A stretch of DNA of 64,000 nt from Streptococcus suis (GCA_002831545.1 CP025095.1:310001-374000); one strand, 5' to 3'. Numbered from the stretch's first letter, positions 1 through 9,433 are shown. Numbers and translations are program-made. Notes: generated by a model not told the origin, from the sequence alone.

Positions 1-1
1 G

Positions 2-142
2 ACGTGGGCGGGTGTTGTGCCAGTCTATATTGAACAAGGCGAAGAAGCTGCGCGTGAATGGTTACGTACTGTTGGTCGTGAAAATATTGAGGGACTTGAT
101 GCAGTCTTGTCTCAAACAGCAACTTCTTGGCTAGAAAAATAA
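2..142 (+). CDS. 3' end of an unidentified gene, possibly FMN-binding split-barrel (pyridoxamine oxidase-like) family
   Basis: An open frame runs from the window edge to a TAA at 140-142 and encodes about 46 residues beginning [14 protein letters not shown] and ending TSWLEK. The start lies outside the window. The [12 protein letters not shown] strand resembles the C-terminal part of small pyridoxamine 5'-phosphate oxidase-like flavin proteins, but the fragment is too short to be sure. The downstream lac control region begins about 30 bases after the stop, so this gene appears to be a separate transcription unit. Confidence 0.45.
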   Translation, partial: TWAGVVPVYIEQGEEAAREWLRTVGRENIEGLDAVLSQTATSWLEK

Positions 143-175
143 TTAAAAAAATTACCATTTTCTTAAAAGAAAGGG

Positions 176-203
176 TTTACATTTCCTGAGAATATGCTAT
201 AAT
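176..203 (+). promoter_or_regulatory. lac operon promoter
   Basis: The -35 is TTTACA (176-181) and the -10 is TATAAT (198-203), separated by 16 bases. The TGC just before the -10 gives an extended -10. It sits directly upstream of the antiterminator target and the leader terminator of lacT. Confidence 0.8.
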
Positions 204-226
204 AATCTCATCAGCAAGAATAGAGT

Positions 227-256
227 GGATTGTAACTAATTCGATTAGGCAAGACT
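227..256 (+). promoter_or_regulatory. Ribonucleic antiterminator (RAT) site for LacT
   Basis: GGATTGTAACTAATTCGATT followed by AGGCAAGAC has the layout of RAT sites bound by BglG/LicT/LacT proteins. Its 3' end overlaps the first arm of the terminator at 251-306, so RNA folding as RAT excludes the terminator. This is the standard arrangement for PTS-controlled antitermination. Confidence 0.8.
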
Positions 257-306
257 ACAAATGGATTTGAGAGTAGGATATTCTCGGTTTGTTTGTAGTC
301 TTTTTT
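251..306 (+). terminator. Leader terminator controlled by LacT
   Basis: GACTACAAA (253-261) pairs with TTTGTAGTC (292-300), followed by a run of Ts. An inner stem lies between the arms. It should stop transcription before lacT unless LacT stabilises the overlapping RAT hairpin. Confidence 0.85.
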
Positions 307-329
307 GCTTAAAAATATAGGAGGGATAC

Positions 330-1163
330 ATGTTTAGGATTATACAGTCACTAAATAATAACGCTGCCCTGGTGAAAAATGAACATGGGGAACAGGCAGT
401 CGTGATGGGATTAGGTATAACCTTTCAAAAGAAAAAAGGGGATTTAATTGTTAAGGACAAGATAGAAAATATCTTTTCGCTAAAAAATGATGAAGCCAAA
501 GAAAATTTTCTGACCTTATTAAAAGATATTCCACTAGATTTTATTTCGGCAACCTACACGGTTATTAATCATCTGGTAGAAACTTATCATTACCCTGTAC
601 AAGAATATCTATATGTGACACTGACAGATCATATCTATTGTGCATATCAGGCGGTTTTAAAGAATACTTATCAAGAAAGTAGGCTACCCAATATTTCAGC
701 CGAATATCCATTAGAATATAAAATGGCGCGCGAAGCCTTAGCTATGTTTCGAGAAAAGTTGCTAAATGATTTTCCAAATGATGAGATTGGTAAAATTGCA
801 CTTCACTTAATCAATGCAAAAGGTGAAACAATTCATCCCACTAGTGAAGAACATGACATCAGTAAGAAAATTATTGCTGAGGTTGAACAAATTTTGATAG
901 AGAATGGGATTAGACGCTCAAAAGACAATAGCAATTTTTATGATCGTTTTATGATCCATCTGTCCTATTTTCTGAATTACTTAGATAGATCCCATCAGTC
1001 AAATGAATCGATTGCTAGTTTGGAACAGTACATCAAGCTCCAGAATCCAAGAGCCCATCAGGTTGGAAGTCAGATTTTTGAGATGATTACTTCATTGGTT
1101 GATGAGCCAGTAAATGATAGTGAAAGGTTCTATATTGTATTACATATTCAACGGTTATTGTAA
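330..1163 (+). CDS. lacT: BglG/LicT-family transcription antiterminator, lactose operon regulator
   Basis: This 277-residue protein has the normal BglG-family length. An N-terminal RNA-binding domain of about 55 residues (MFRIIQSLNNNAALV...) is followed by two PTS regulation domains, recognisable by conserved histidines (NHLVETYHYP..., LTDHIYCA, IALHLINA, MIHLSYFLNYL, VLHIQRLL). Such proteins bind the RAT RNA upstream and allow read-through when their PRDs are dephosphorylated by the cognate EII and phosphorylated by HPr. AGGAGGG precedes the ATG. Because lacF, lacE and lacG follow, it most likely matches LacT of lacTEGF operons rather than a beta-glucoside regulator. Confidence 0.88.
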   Translation: MFRIIQSLNNNAALVKNEHGEQAVVMGLGITFQKKKGDLIVKDKIENIFSLKNDEAKENFLTLLKDIPLDFISATYTVINHLVETYHYPVQEYLYVTLTDHIYCAYQAVLKNTYQESRLPNISAEYPLEYKMAREALAMFREKLLNDFPNDEIGKIALHLINAKGETIHPTSEEHDISKKIIAEVEQILIENGIRRSKDNSNFYDRFMIHLSYFLNYLDRSHQSNESIASLEQYIKLQNPRAHQVGSQIFEMITSLVDEPVNDSERFYIVLHIQRLL

Positions 1164-1167
1164 ATCA

Positions 1168-1270
1168 TACTCTTCGTAAATCCAATTCAGACGTTGTTGC
1201 CTCAACTTGATGAACTTTAGTTCTATCTACGTTTTCGTCGCCTAGTCTGAATGGTATTTCCATTGAGTAC
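1168..1270. repeat. Short extragenic repeat (RUP-like), copy 1
   Basis: This about 103-base non-coding segment starts ACTCTTCGTAAATCC and ends GGTATTTCCATTGAGTAC, so its ends are imperfect inverted repeats. A related segment with the same ends and internal blocks (CGTTGT, AGTTCTA, CCTAG) lies at 58448-58550 ahead of hrcA. It sits between lacT and lacF and leaves the lacF ribosome site intact. It looks like a miniature transposable element of streptococci, but I cannot name the family with certainty. Confidence 0.5.
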
Positions 1271-1293
1271 ATAAAAAATAGGAGGTTCATATT

Positions 1294-1611
1294 ATGAACA
1301 GAGAAGAAATTACGTTATTAGGTTTTGAGATTGTTGCATTCGCTGGTGATGCTCGTTCTCGTTTGATGGAGGCACTGGCTGCTGCTCAAAAAGGCGACTA
1401 TGCAAAAGCAGAAGAACTAGTTGAAGCTGCCAATGCTTGTATTGTTGAAGCCCACCATGCTCAGACAAGTTTGTTGCAGAAAGAAGCGGCTGGTGAGGAT
1501 TTAGCCTTTAGTGTGACGCTCATGCATGGCCAAGACCATCTCATGACCACATTATTATTGAAAGACATGATGAGTCATATGATTGAACTTTACAAACGAG
1601 GTGATAAGTAA
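1294..1611 (+). CDS. lacF: PTS lactose-specific enzyme IIA
   Basis: A 105-residue all-helical IIA protein of the lactose/cellobiose family, which works as a trimer. The LMHGQDHLM segment carries the predicted phospho-accepting His78, with Asp81 and His82 nearby, matching the well-studied IIA-Lac active site. It passes phosphate from HPr to the IIB domain of LacE. An AGGAGG lies just upstream of the ATG, and the stop overlaps the lacE start by one base (TAATG), so the two are translationally coupled. Confidence 0.93.
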   Translation: MNREEITLLGFEIVAFAGDARSRLMEALAAAQKGDYAKAEELVEAANACIVEAHHAQTSLLQKEAAGEDLAFSVTLMHGQDHLMTTLLLKDMMSHMIELYKRGDK

Positions 1612-3290
1612 TGAATAAATTGATTGAATTCATTGAGAAAGGGAAGCCTTTCTTTGAAAAGATTTCGAGAAACCCTTATTTAAGGGCTATCCGTGATGGT
1701 TTTATCGCTGCCATGCCGGTTATCTTGTTCTCAAGTATCTTCCTATTGGTGGCTTTCGTGCCTAATATCTTTGGCTTTACTTGGTCTGATGAAGCAGTTG
1801 CGGCTATCATGAAACCTTACGGTTATACAATGGGTATTGTAGCTGTCTTAGTTGCAGGAACGACCGCAAAATCATTGACAGATGCGTTTAACCGTCAATT
1901 GCCAAAAACCAATCAGATTAACTTCATTTCAACCATGATTGCCTCAATTTCAGGTTTCCTATTACTGGCTTCTGATGGTATTGAAGGTGGATTTGCCAAT
2001 GGTTACATGGGAACTAAGGGGCTTTTGACAGCCTTTCTAGCAGCCTTCATTACGGTTAATATCTATAAGGTCTGTGTGAAAAACAATGTCACCATTCGTA
2101 TGCCAGACGAAGTTCCACCGAACGTATCCCAGGCATTTAAAGATGTGATTCCATATGCATTGTCTATCTTTGTCTTGTATGGAATTGATCTTGTGACACG
2201 TCAATTCCTTGGAACAAACGTTGCTGAGGCGATTCTGAAATTATTTGAGCCTCTATTTACAGCCGCAGATGGTTATGTTGGTATTACAATTATCTTTGGT
2301 GCCTATGCTTTGTTCTGGTTTGTAGGGATTCATGGCCCATCTATTGTGGAACCAGCGATTGCAGCCATTACTTATGCCAACATTGAAACCAACTTCCAGC
2401 TTCTACAGGCGGGTCAACATGCGGACAAAATCCTGACTTCAGGTACTCAAATGTTTATCGTGACAATGGGTGGTACAGGTGCTACCTTGGTTGTGCCATT
2501 CATGTTTATGTGGTTGACTAAGTCTAAACGAAATAAAGCAATTGGACGTGCTTCAGTTGTTCCAACTTTCTTTGGTGTAAACGAACCGATCTTGTTCGGT
2601 GCACCACTTGTACTCAACCCAGTATTCTTTGTTCCATTCATCTTAGCTCCAATTGCTAACGTATGGATTTTCAAATTCTTTGTTGATACGCTTAAAATGA
2701 ACAGTTTCAGCGTTAACTTGCCATGGACAACTCCAGGACCATTGGGGATTGTAATGGGGACAAACTTTGCTCCACTTGCCTTTGCACTAGCTATCTTATT
2801 GGTAGTTGTCGATGTACTTATCTATTATCCATTCTTGAAAGTTTACGATGAGCAGATTCTCGCTGAAGAACAATCAGGGAAAGTTGAAAATAGCTTGAAA
2901 GAGAAAGTGGCGGCTAATTTCAATACTGCGAAAGCGGATGCTATTCTTGAAAAAGCTGCAGTCGATACCGAAATTTCTGAGCAAACAAATGTTTTGGTAC
3001 TTTGTGCAGGAGGTGGTACAAGTGGATTGCTTGCTAATGCGTTAACTAAAGCTGCAAAAGAATATGGTGTTCCAGTTACAGCTACAGCAGGAAGCTATGG
3101 GGCGCACCGTGAGATTTTGCCAGAGTATCAATTAGTCATCCTTGCACCTCAAGTAGCATCAAACTACGATGACATTAAACAAGAAACTGATGCATTGGGT
3201 ATTAAACTTGCCAAAACCGAAGGGGCTCAATACATTAAACTCACACGTGATGGTCAAGGTGCTCTTGACTTTGTCAAACAACAGTTTTAG
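1611..3290 (+). CDS. lacE: PTS lactose-specific enzyme IICB
   Basis: This 559-residue fused permease has a lactose-family IIC membrane domain over roughly residues 1-430 with many hydrophobic segments. A linker leads to a cytoplasmic IIB domain from about residue 455. The IIB phospho-cysteine is in [12 protein letters not shown]. The C-terminal stretch (YGAHREI..., [21 protein letters not shown]) is typical of LacE rather than of cellobiose enzymes. It imports lactose as lactose-6-phosphate for LacG. Translation is coupled to lacF. A 162-base inverted-repeat element follows the stop codon. Confidence 0.93.
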   Translation: MNKLIEFIEKGKPFFEKISRNPYLRAIRDGFIAAMPVILFSSIFLLVAFVPNIFGFTWSDEAVAAIMKPYGYTMGIVAVLVAGTTAKSLTDAFNRQLPKTNQINFISTMIASISGFLLLASDGIEGGFANGYMGTKGLLTAFLAAFITVNIYKVCVKNNVTIRMPDEVPPNVSQAFKDVIPYALSIFVLYGIDLVTRQFLGTNVAEAILKLFEPLFTAADGYVGITIIFGAYALFWFVGIHGPSIVEPAIAAITYANIETNFQLLQAGQHADKILTSGTQMFIVTMGGTGATLVVPFMFMWLTKSKRNKAIGRASVVPTFFGVNEPILFGAPLVLNPVFFVPFILAPIANVWIFKFFVDTLKMNSFSVNLPWTTPGPLGIVMGTNFAPLAFALAILLVVVDVLIYYPFLKVYDEQILAEEQSGKVENSLKEKVAANFNTAKADAILEKAAVDTEISEQTNVLVLCAGGGTSGLLANALTKAAKEYGVPVTATAGSYGAHREILPEYQLVILAPQVASNYDDIKQETDALGIKLAKTEGAQYIKLTRDGQGALDFVKQQF

Positions 3291-3450
3291 AACCTGTATT
3301 CACAGTTCAGCACTTCCATCTAAGGCTAGTTTTTCAGCTACTCATCGTTAGTTTTTTTCAAAATACAGTCAGTATTCCCTCAAAAAACCGTCTTGATTAG
3401 CGAAAAACTATCTCTTATATACAAGCACTTTACTTGTGAATACAGGTTCT
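3289..3450. repeat. MITE-like element with terminal inverted repeats between lacE and lacG
   Basis: AGAACCTGTATTCACA at 3289-3304 is the exact reverse complement of TGTGAATACAGGTTCT at 3435-3450. The 130 bases between them have no coding potential. The left arm overlaps the lacE stop codon. Perfect 16-base ends on a small AT-rich element suggest a miniature inverted-repeat transposable element or a long mRNA hairpin. Confidence 0.65.
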
Positions 3451-3456
3451 TAATCA

Positions 3457-3506
3457 AAAGGGGAGGGAGTTATCATCTCCAACTCCTACCCCTTTATTTA
3501 TTTTTG
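3457..3506 (+). terminator. Intercistronic hairpin upstream of lacG
   Basis: AAAGGGG...GGAGTT pairs with AACTCC...CCCCTTT in a stem of about 15 pairs with a short loop, followed by the T-rich TTATTTATTTTT. It could end part of the lacE transcripts or protect mRNA ends, lowering lacG relative to the transporter. Confidence 0.6.
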
Positions 3507-3520
3507 ATAGAAGAAGGTAG

Positions 3521-4930
<1,410 letters not shown>

Positions 4931-4939
4931 AACTAATAT

Positions 4940-4974
4940 AAGGATGCCTAGCTCAAGTTAGCATCCTTGTTTTC
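4940..4974 (+). terminator. Hairpin after lacG
   Basis: AAGGATGC (4940-4947) pairs with GCATCCTT (4961-4968), followed by GTTTTC. It is a modest intrinsic terminator that probably only partly separates lacG from the mutarotase gene 20 bases downstream. Confidence 0.7.
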
Positions 4975-4994
4975 ATATAAGGGAGGCAGTTTTT

Positions 4995-5888
4995 ATGCTC
5001 GAATTAAAAAATGAGAACTTAACAGTACAATTTTCTGAATTAGGTGGGCAAATTATTTCTATTAAAGACAAGGATGGTATCGAATATCTTTGGCAAGGAG
5101 ATCCGACCTATTGGAGCGGTCAAGCACCAGTTCTATTTCCGATTTGTGGAAGTTTACGAAATGATTGGACTATCTATGCACCTGCAGAAAGATCGACATT
5201 TACAGGCACAATTCCGAGGCATGGACTTGTGAGAAAAATGATGTTCAAAAATGTAAATAGTACTGAAAACTCTTTAGAATTTTCTGTTTCATCAAACGAA
5301 GAAACCGTAAAAAATTACCCTTTTGAATTTGAACTTTCCATTAACTACTCTCTACTTGGCAATACAATTCGGACAGAATATCGGGTGAAAAATCTTGAAG
5401 GACATAGAAAGCTACCTTACTTTATTGGGGGTCACCCAGGTTTTAATTGTCCCTTGTTGGATGGTGAGAGTTATGAAGACTATTATTTAGAATTTGAAAA
5501 AGTAGAATCTTGTACAGTACCTAGAAGTTTTCCAGAAACTGGCTTACTTGATCTGCGAGACCGCCGGCCATTCTTGGAAAATCAAAAAACATTGGACTTG
5601 TCCTATAAACTGTTTGAGCATGATGCCATCACATTGGATCAGTTAGCATCACGAAAGGTAACCTTGAAATCCAAAAATCATCAGAAGAAACTTTCGATTT
5701 CATTTGATGATTTTCCATATTTAGTGATTTGGTCAACTACAAATCAGAGTCCCTTTATCGCATTAGAACCATGGAGCGGACTCTCTACTTCATTGGAAGA
5801 ATCTGATATTTTTAATGCCAAACGAAGTATTAGCTATGTTGCTCCAAAAGAGGTTGATACAAAATATTTTGATATTATTATTGAGTAA
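4995..5888 (+). CDS. lacX: Aldose 1-epimerase family protein (LacX-like)
   Basis: The 297-residue protein belongs to the galactose mutarotase-like superfamily. It shows the family's LWQGDPTYWSGQAPVLFPICGSLRND region, an RHG(L) motif near residue 77 and GGHPGFNCPL around residue 148, which hold the catalytic histidines. Its length and position next to lacG match LacX proteins. The likely role is interconverting anomers of a sugar (or sugar phosphate) released by LacG; the exact substrate is uncertain. The ribosome site is GGGAGG. Confidence 0.82.
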   Translation: MLELKNENLTVQFSELGGQIISIKDKDGIEYLWQGDPTYWSGQAPVLFPICGSLRNDWTIYAPAERSTFTGTIPRHGLVRKMMFKNVNSTENSLEFSVSSNEETVKNYPFEFELSINYSLLGNTIRTEYRVKNLEGHRKLPYFIGGHPGFNCPLLDGESYEDYYLEFEKVESCTVPRSFPETGLLDLRDRRPFLENQKTLDLSYKLFEHDAITLDQLASRKVTLKSKNHQKKLSISFDDFPYLVIWSTTNQSPFIALEPWSGLSTSLEESDIFNAKRSISYVAPKEVDTKYFDIIIE

Positions 5889-5920
5889 CCTTTTGAAAAT
5901 GTTTATTCGTTACAGAAATT

Positions 5921-5929
5921 TGGTAAAAT
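5921..5929 (+). promoter_or_regulatory. Extended -10 promoter placed for a leaderless transcript
   Basis: TGGTAAAAT (5921-5929) forms an extended -10. No good -35 is visible. The predicted transcription start, about seven bases after the -10, falls within a few bases of the ATG at 5940, and no Shine-Dalgarno sequence is present. Confidence 0.5.
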
Positions 5930-5939
5930 AGTTCGAATA

Positions 5940-6779
5940 ATGAAAAAACTAAAAAATATTAAGCCACGATGCTTTGTTTTTATTTGTATCCTAATTTTTC
6001 TTGCTTTAGGTTTTGATAGTCGGCTTCAAGTAACTCATTACAGGCTTGTTAGTCCCAAAATATCTCAGTCAATCAGACTTGCTCTAATTACTGATTTACA
6101 CTCATCAAATTACGGTAAAAATCAGATACAAATCGTGGAAACATTAGAGAAAGAAGGCCCAGATGTCATTTTATTAGGTGGAGATATTTTTGATGATGAA
6201 CTTTCTGACAGAAAAACTCTAGAATTGTTGAGCGGGCTAGGAAAATTTAATCATACTTACTATGTGTCAGGTAATCATGAAATATGGAGTAATCGATATG
6301 ATCAGATGCTGGAACATCTGAGACAACAGAATGTGGTTGTATTATCTGGAAATAGTAGTAGAGTTGATGTAAGGAGGCAGTCCATCACTATTTCAGGCAT
6401 TGATGATCCTGAATATTTTCAAAAGTATGATACTAGTGAGAGTTTGCTAGACCAACTTGAAGCCATAAAAAGGAAGCAAATAAGCACTGACTTCCAAGTT
6501 TTACTAGCTCACCGACCAGAACTAATTGATACTTATCAAAAGTATGGATTTGATTTAGTGTTATCTGGTCATGCGCATGGAGGACAATGGAGAGTGCCTT
6601 ATTTGGTTAATGGTGTATTTGCGCCTAATCAAGGTTTTCTTCCGAAATATGCAGGTGGTTTATATGAAGTTGAAAATTCGTATTTTATTGTAAGCAGGGG
6701 TCTGGCCAAAGAATCTACACGAGTACCAAGATTCTTTAATCGCCCAGAAATTATCATTATAGATCTTGTTAATCCGTAA
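5940..6779 (+). CDS. Membrane-anchored metallophosphoesterase
   Basis: The 279-residue protein has an N-terminal membrane anchor (CFVFICILIFLALGF, residues 11-25). A calcineurin-like phosphoesterase domain follows. Metal ligands are seen in LITDLHSS, LLGGDIFDD, VSGNHE, LLAHRPE and LSGHAHGGQ, which form the five usual motifs. It resembles YkuE/YaeI-type phosphodiesterases, some of which act on lipid phosphates; the substrate here is unknown. The ATG is the first start after an in-frame stop at 5886 and has no ribosome site. A strong terminator follows. Confidence 0.85.
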   Translation: MKKLKNIKPRCFVFICILIFLALGFDSRLQVTHYRLVSPKISQSIRLALITDLHSSNYGKNQIQIVETLEKEGPDVILLGGDIFDDELSDRKTLELLSGLGKFNHTYYVSGNHEIWSNRYDQMLEHLRQQNVVVLSGNSSRVDVRRQSITISGIDDPEYFQKYDTSESLLDQLEAIKRKQISTDFQVLLAHRPELIDTYQKYGFDLVLSGHAHGGQWRVPYLVNGVFAPNQGFLPKYAGGLYEVENSYFIVSRGLAKESTRVPRFFNRPEIIIIDLVNP

Positions 6780-6801
6780 CTTCACTTCTTTCTAATCACT
6801 C

Positions 6802-6835
6802 AAAAACCCACTGACTTAATTAGCCAGTGGGTTTT
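6802..6835. terminator. Bidirectional terminator
   Basis: AAAACCCACTG pairs with CAGTGGGTTTT at 6825-6835, with A-rich and T-rich flanks on either side. It ends the metallophosphoesterase unit. A hairpin in the equivalent place occurs at the right end of the mobile element (17097-17127). Confidence 0.85.
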
Positions 6836-6859
6836 ATTACTTATCCGAATCAAAAACTT

Positions 6860-6989
6860 ATTTCAAAAAAGGTAGTGATTCGACTGATTTGTACTGCAAT
6901 GTAATGAAAGTTCATCTTTCAAAAACCGCATAAAATCAATGTTTTGACGCCTATTGACGTGTAGTGAATCCCTATTTCACCTCAGTAAA
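6860..6989. other. Left attachment region (attL) with a second copy of the right-arm sequence
   Basis: ACCTCAGTAAA at 6979-6989 is repeated exactly at 17284-17294 inside rpmG. Read on the minus strand, the segment just left of it spells TTTACTGAGGTGAAATAG, the last five rpmG codons plus stop with different synonymous codons. The preceding 110 bases also resemble the element's right arm (for example TTTTGACGCCTATTGACGTG against TTTTGACGCCTGTTGACGTG). That is more homology than simple attB displacement requires. Confidence 0.7.
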
Positions 6990-7061
6990 GGTTAAGTATT
7001 ATCTATTTTAGCTGTTAGAAACGTTTATATATCAACGTTTTTGTAATGTTCCTTAGTAAAA

Positions 7062-7089
7062 GGTAGAGTGAATGGTAGAGTAGTTATTG
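7062..7089. other. Integrase arm-type repeats, left end
   Basis: GGTAGAGT occurs twice in tandem (7062 and 7074) followed by AGTTATTG. The same arrangement, GGTAGAGT twice followed by TCTTATTG, lies at 17163-17190 at the other end of the element. These are probable integrase arm-binding sites. The left set overlaps the integrase stop codon. Confidence 0.6.
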
Positions 7090-8349
7090 CGTTAGTTCAG
7101 CAATCTTATCAAGATAAATACCCACAGCTTCTAACTTTCGTTGAGGTGCTAATTCAGCGTAAGTATCCATTGTGGTTGAAATTGATTTATGTCCCATTCT
7201 GACTTGGAGTTCTTTCCAGTTTGCACCAGCATTAAGCAACATTGAAGCATGAGTGTGTCGGAATAAATGGAAACCATAATCTGGTAATCCTAGACCTGCT
7301 AATCTATTCTTGAGAGTTGTTCGCTCGTTTCTATCACACATATAGTTTCCGTATATTGTTGGGAAAATCAATTTTGTTTCAGGTCTATTGTGTAATTTAA
7401 GATATTCGTTCATTTCATTGTGAAAATCTCGAAGTTCTTCAAGTATAGATAAAGGAATTGGAATAGAGCGATTGCCTGCATCGGTTTTTGGAGTTGCTTT
7501 ACAGATGACTTTCCCTTTTGTTCCAGTCTTTTTGTTAGCGGTTTTCCAAAGTAATGTTTTGTTGACACCAATAGAGGATTCTTCAAAGTTCAAATCATCA
7601 ATTGTCAATGCCAATAACTCATTTATACGCAAGGCTGAAGCTAAGAGTGTGTTACAAATCAACTTAAACCGTCGATTGGCTCTACTGTTATCTAAACTTT
7701 CAAGATAATTGAGCCACCTAGCGAGACTATCATCATGTAAAACCATGATACGTTGCTTGCTAGACTTGGGCTTGGGCGGAATCTTGATAGTATTGACAGG
7801 ATTAGAGGTCAGACCATAGTTAGTAATGCCATAGTCAAAAATATCTTTCAACTTATGAATAACAGCACCGAAATCTTTTGCACATCCTTTATTTGCACGC
7901 TTCACACCAGATTCAACTGATTTTTTTGATTTCTTTGCTAGGTCATTTAACCATAGCTGAATATCGGCAGATTCAATTTTATCTGGTTTGTAATCTCCGA
8001 ATTTAGGAATAATATAATTATCTAGGTAGCCCCTTACCCTATTTAATGTATTGTGTGAACTAACCCAAGTTTGATAAGCTTGAAACCAAGCTTCGGCTAA
8101 ATCTTCCAGCGTATTAATAGGCACATTCTCTTTTCGAGTAAATCCATTTCTTTCAAATTCTAAGCGAGCTTGAATAACTTCTCTATCAAGTTGCTTAAGT
8201 GTTTTTGCAGTAATAGTTGTTGTGACTTGTTTGCCAGTTTTAACATCTTTACCAAGAAATGCTCCTTTTAGCGTATATGAAATGGATTTATCTTTTTTGA
8301 TTTTTTTAATGACTTTTTTGCCATTATGGATAATTGTTTCAGTTTCCAT
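7084..8349 (-). CDS. int: Tyrosine recombinase (integrase) of the rpmG element
   Basis: This 421-residue phage-type integrase has an N-terminal arm-binding domain and a SAM-like core-binding domain (about residues 65-170). The catalytic domain shows the Arg of ASALRINELLAL, the His/Arg of HLFRHTHASMLL, a His in MGHKSISTT and the nucleophilic Tyr of MDTYAEL. It catalyses excision and integration at the rpmG 3' end. It is the leftmost gene of the element, next to attL. The small HTH gene and rep lie upstream on the same strand. Confidence 0.93.
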   Translation of the reverse strand: METETIIHNGKKVIKKIKKDKSISYTLKGAFLGKDVKTGKQVTTTITAKTLKQLDREVIQARLEFERNGFTRKENVPINTLEDLAEAWFQAYQTWVSSHNTLNRVRGYLDNYIIPKFGDYKPDKIESADIQLWLNDLAKKSKKSVESGVKRANKGCAKDFGAVIHKLKDIFDYGITNYGLTSNPVNTIKIPPKPKSSKQRIMVLHDDSLARWLNYLESLDNSRANRRFKLICNTLLASALRINELLALTIDDLNFEESSIGVNKTLLWKTANKKTGTKGKVICKATPKTDAGNRSIPIPLSILEELRDFHNEMNEYLKLHNRPETKLIFPTIYGNYMCDRNERTTLKNRLAGLGLPDYGFHLFRHTHASMLLNAGANWKELQVRMGHKSISTTMDTYAELAPQRKLEAVGIYLDKIAELTQ

Positions 8350-8437
8350 ATTTGCCTTTCTTCAGGATATTGAAGCAGGCTAAAATAGTTACCACTCTTT
8401 CTTTTAGATAATACTATTTTAGCACAAAACTTCAACA

Positions 8438-8686
8438 TTAGGAGTTCAAGAAGTCAATAACATCGTCTAATAAATAGAAGACGGTTCGAGTTCCCTCTAT
8501 AGGAGGTTCTAATCTTTTTAATCCTTTTTGTTCCCAGGTTTTTAGTGTGTTTGGAGAGATATTTAGTTGTCTTAGCAATTCTCGTTGCTGAATTATCTTT
8601 AGTGGTCTGCTCTGTTCTTTGATTTGAATGAGCTTGATAAGTGTTTGCAATAACTGTTCAATTTGTTCTAACTTTTCGTTATTCAT
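8438..8686 (-). CDS. Small helix-turn-helix protein, probable excisionase
   Basis: An 82-residue protein with an N-terminal helix (MNNEKLEQIEQLLQTLIKLIQ). Its MerR/HTH_17-like winged helix reads RELLRQLNISPNTLKTWEQKGL and ends FYLLDDVIDFLNS. Proteins of this size next to a tyrosine integrase usually serve as excisionases or regulators of int. It overlaps the 3' end of rep by eight bases, so the two are co-translated. The function is inferred from context. Confidence 0.7.
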   Translation of the reverse strand: MNNEKLEQIEQLLQTLIKLIQIKEQSRPLKIIQQRELLRQLNISPNTLKTWEQKGLKRLEPPIEGTRTVFYLLDDVIDFLNS

Positions 8687-9284
8687 CGTTGTCTTTCTCC
8701 TCTGTATTGGCAGTCTGTAACCGATTTGGATTATGCCGTCGTGAATCTAAATACTTAGCAAAGAAATAGGTACGTTCAATAATGAGTCCTAACAAATTTG
8801 TATTGTTTGCTCGTGCATACCAAACTAACTCTTCAAATTCGGTAAAGTCGTTTTCTTCGATAATATCAACCACTTCATGAATAAAATCTGAGGTTTTCAC
8901 TTCCATTAAGAATTTATCCAAATCAAAGCCACAACCAACTTCAATATCTTCGATATTATAGGGGGTCTTCTCTGGATTCTCAGCATGTGTAAAATAGTCA
9001 AATAAACCTGTTGGAGACATAACAACCTCGACATGTGCTGGACCGTTTAGTTTATCGCTGATGATATTTGATACTTGGGAATAACTTTTTAGTGAATCAA
9101 AGAAGAATGCACCGTGTTTGTGTGATTTTTTGAACTCTCCTGTTTGTCTGTTCACATCTTTGTTGTGCCAAGGGCTAAGGATAAATGGAATATGGAGTTC
9201 TTCCAAGATGTTTAAATAATCCTCTGGCGCACTCTCTTCGTAGAATAAGAAAGTCCACTTTGAGGAGCGTTGTTCTTTTGCCAT
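8679..9284 (-). CDS. Rolling-circle replication initiator, pMV158 RepB-like (Rep_2)
   Basis: The 201-residue protein begins MAKEQRSSKWTFLFYEESAPEDY, like pMV158-family Rep proteins. It carries their conserved ILSPWHNKDVNR and SHKHGAFFF (metal-binding His) motifs and the tyrosine-containing GLFDYFTHAENPEKTPY motif. It should nick one strand at the origin at 9383-9416 just upstream. On a mobile element it may serve for replication after excision and possibly as the transfer relaxase, since no other relaxase is visible. I chose the ATG at 9284 because GAGG lies nine bases away; a TTG six bases upstream is too close. Confidence 0.85.
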   Translation of the reverse strand: MAKEQRSSKWTFLFYEESAPEDYLNILEELHIPFILSPWHNKDVNRQTGEFKKSHKHGAFFFDSLKSYSQVSNIISDKLNGPAHVEVVMSPTGLFDYFTHAENPEKTPYNIEDIEVGCGFDLDKFLMEVKTSDFIHEVVDIIEENDFTEFEELVWYARANNTNLLGLIIERTYFFAKYLDSRRHNPNRLQTANTEEKDNDE

Positions 9285-9314
9285 AGGCAATTACCTCACT
9301 TTGCTATATCTTTT

Positions 9315-9355
9315 CTATATATAGGAGATTTTGGGTATACTTTTCGGAATTTTTT
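9315..9355 (-). promoter_or_regulatory. Repeated promoter/operator box, copy A (upstream of rep)
   Basis: On the minus strand, AAAAAATTCCGAAAA is followed by ten variable bases and AATCTCCTATATATAG. The same two blocks with the same spacing occur at 11611-11652 ahead of the other leftward operon. TATATA could act as a -10, but TTCCGA is not a normal -35. Confidence 0.6.
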
Positions 9356-9382
9356 GGACAAAATTTGTGATTATTGATTATT

Positions 9383-9416
9383 GAGCTATTGGGGGTCGTA
9401 GTAACCCCAATAGCTC
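9383..9416 (-). other. Rolling-circle double-strand origin (dso), pMV158 type
   Basis: Perfect 12-base arms GAGCTATTGGGG (9383-9394) and CCCCAATAGCTC (9405-9416) flank a ten-base loop. On the minus strand the loop reads TTACTACGAC. TACTACG/AC is the established nick sequence of pMV158-family Rep proteins, presented in a hairpin loop. It lies about 100 bases upstream of the rep start, as in those plasmids. Confidence 0.85.
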
Positions 9417-9433
9417 ATGGTTGAATAGAACAT

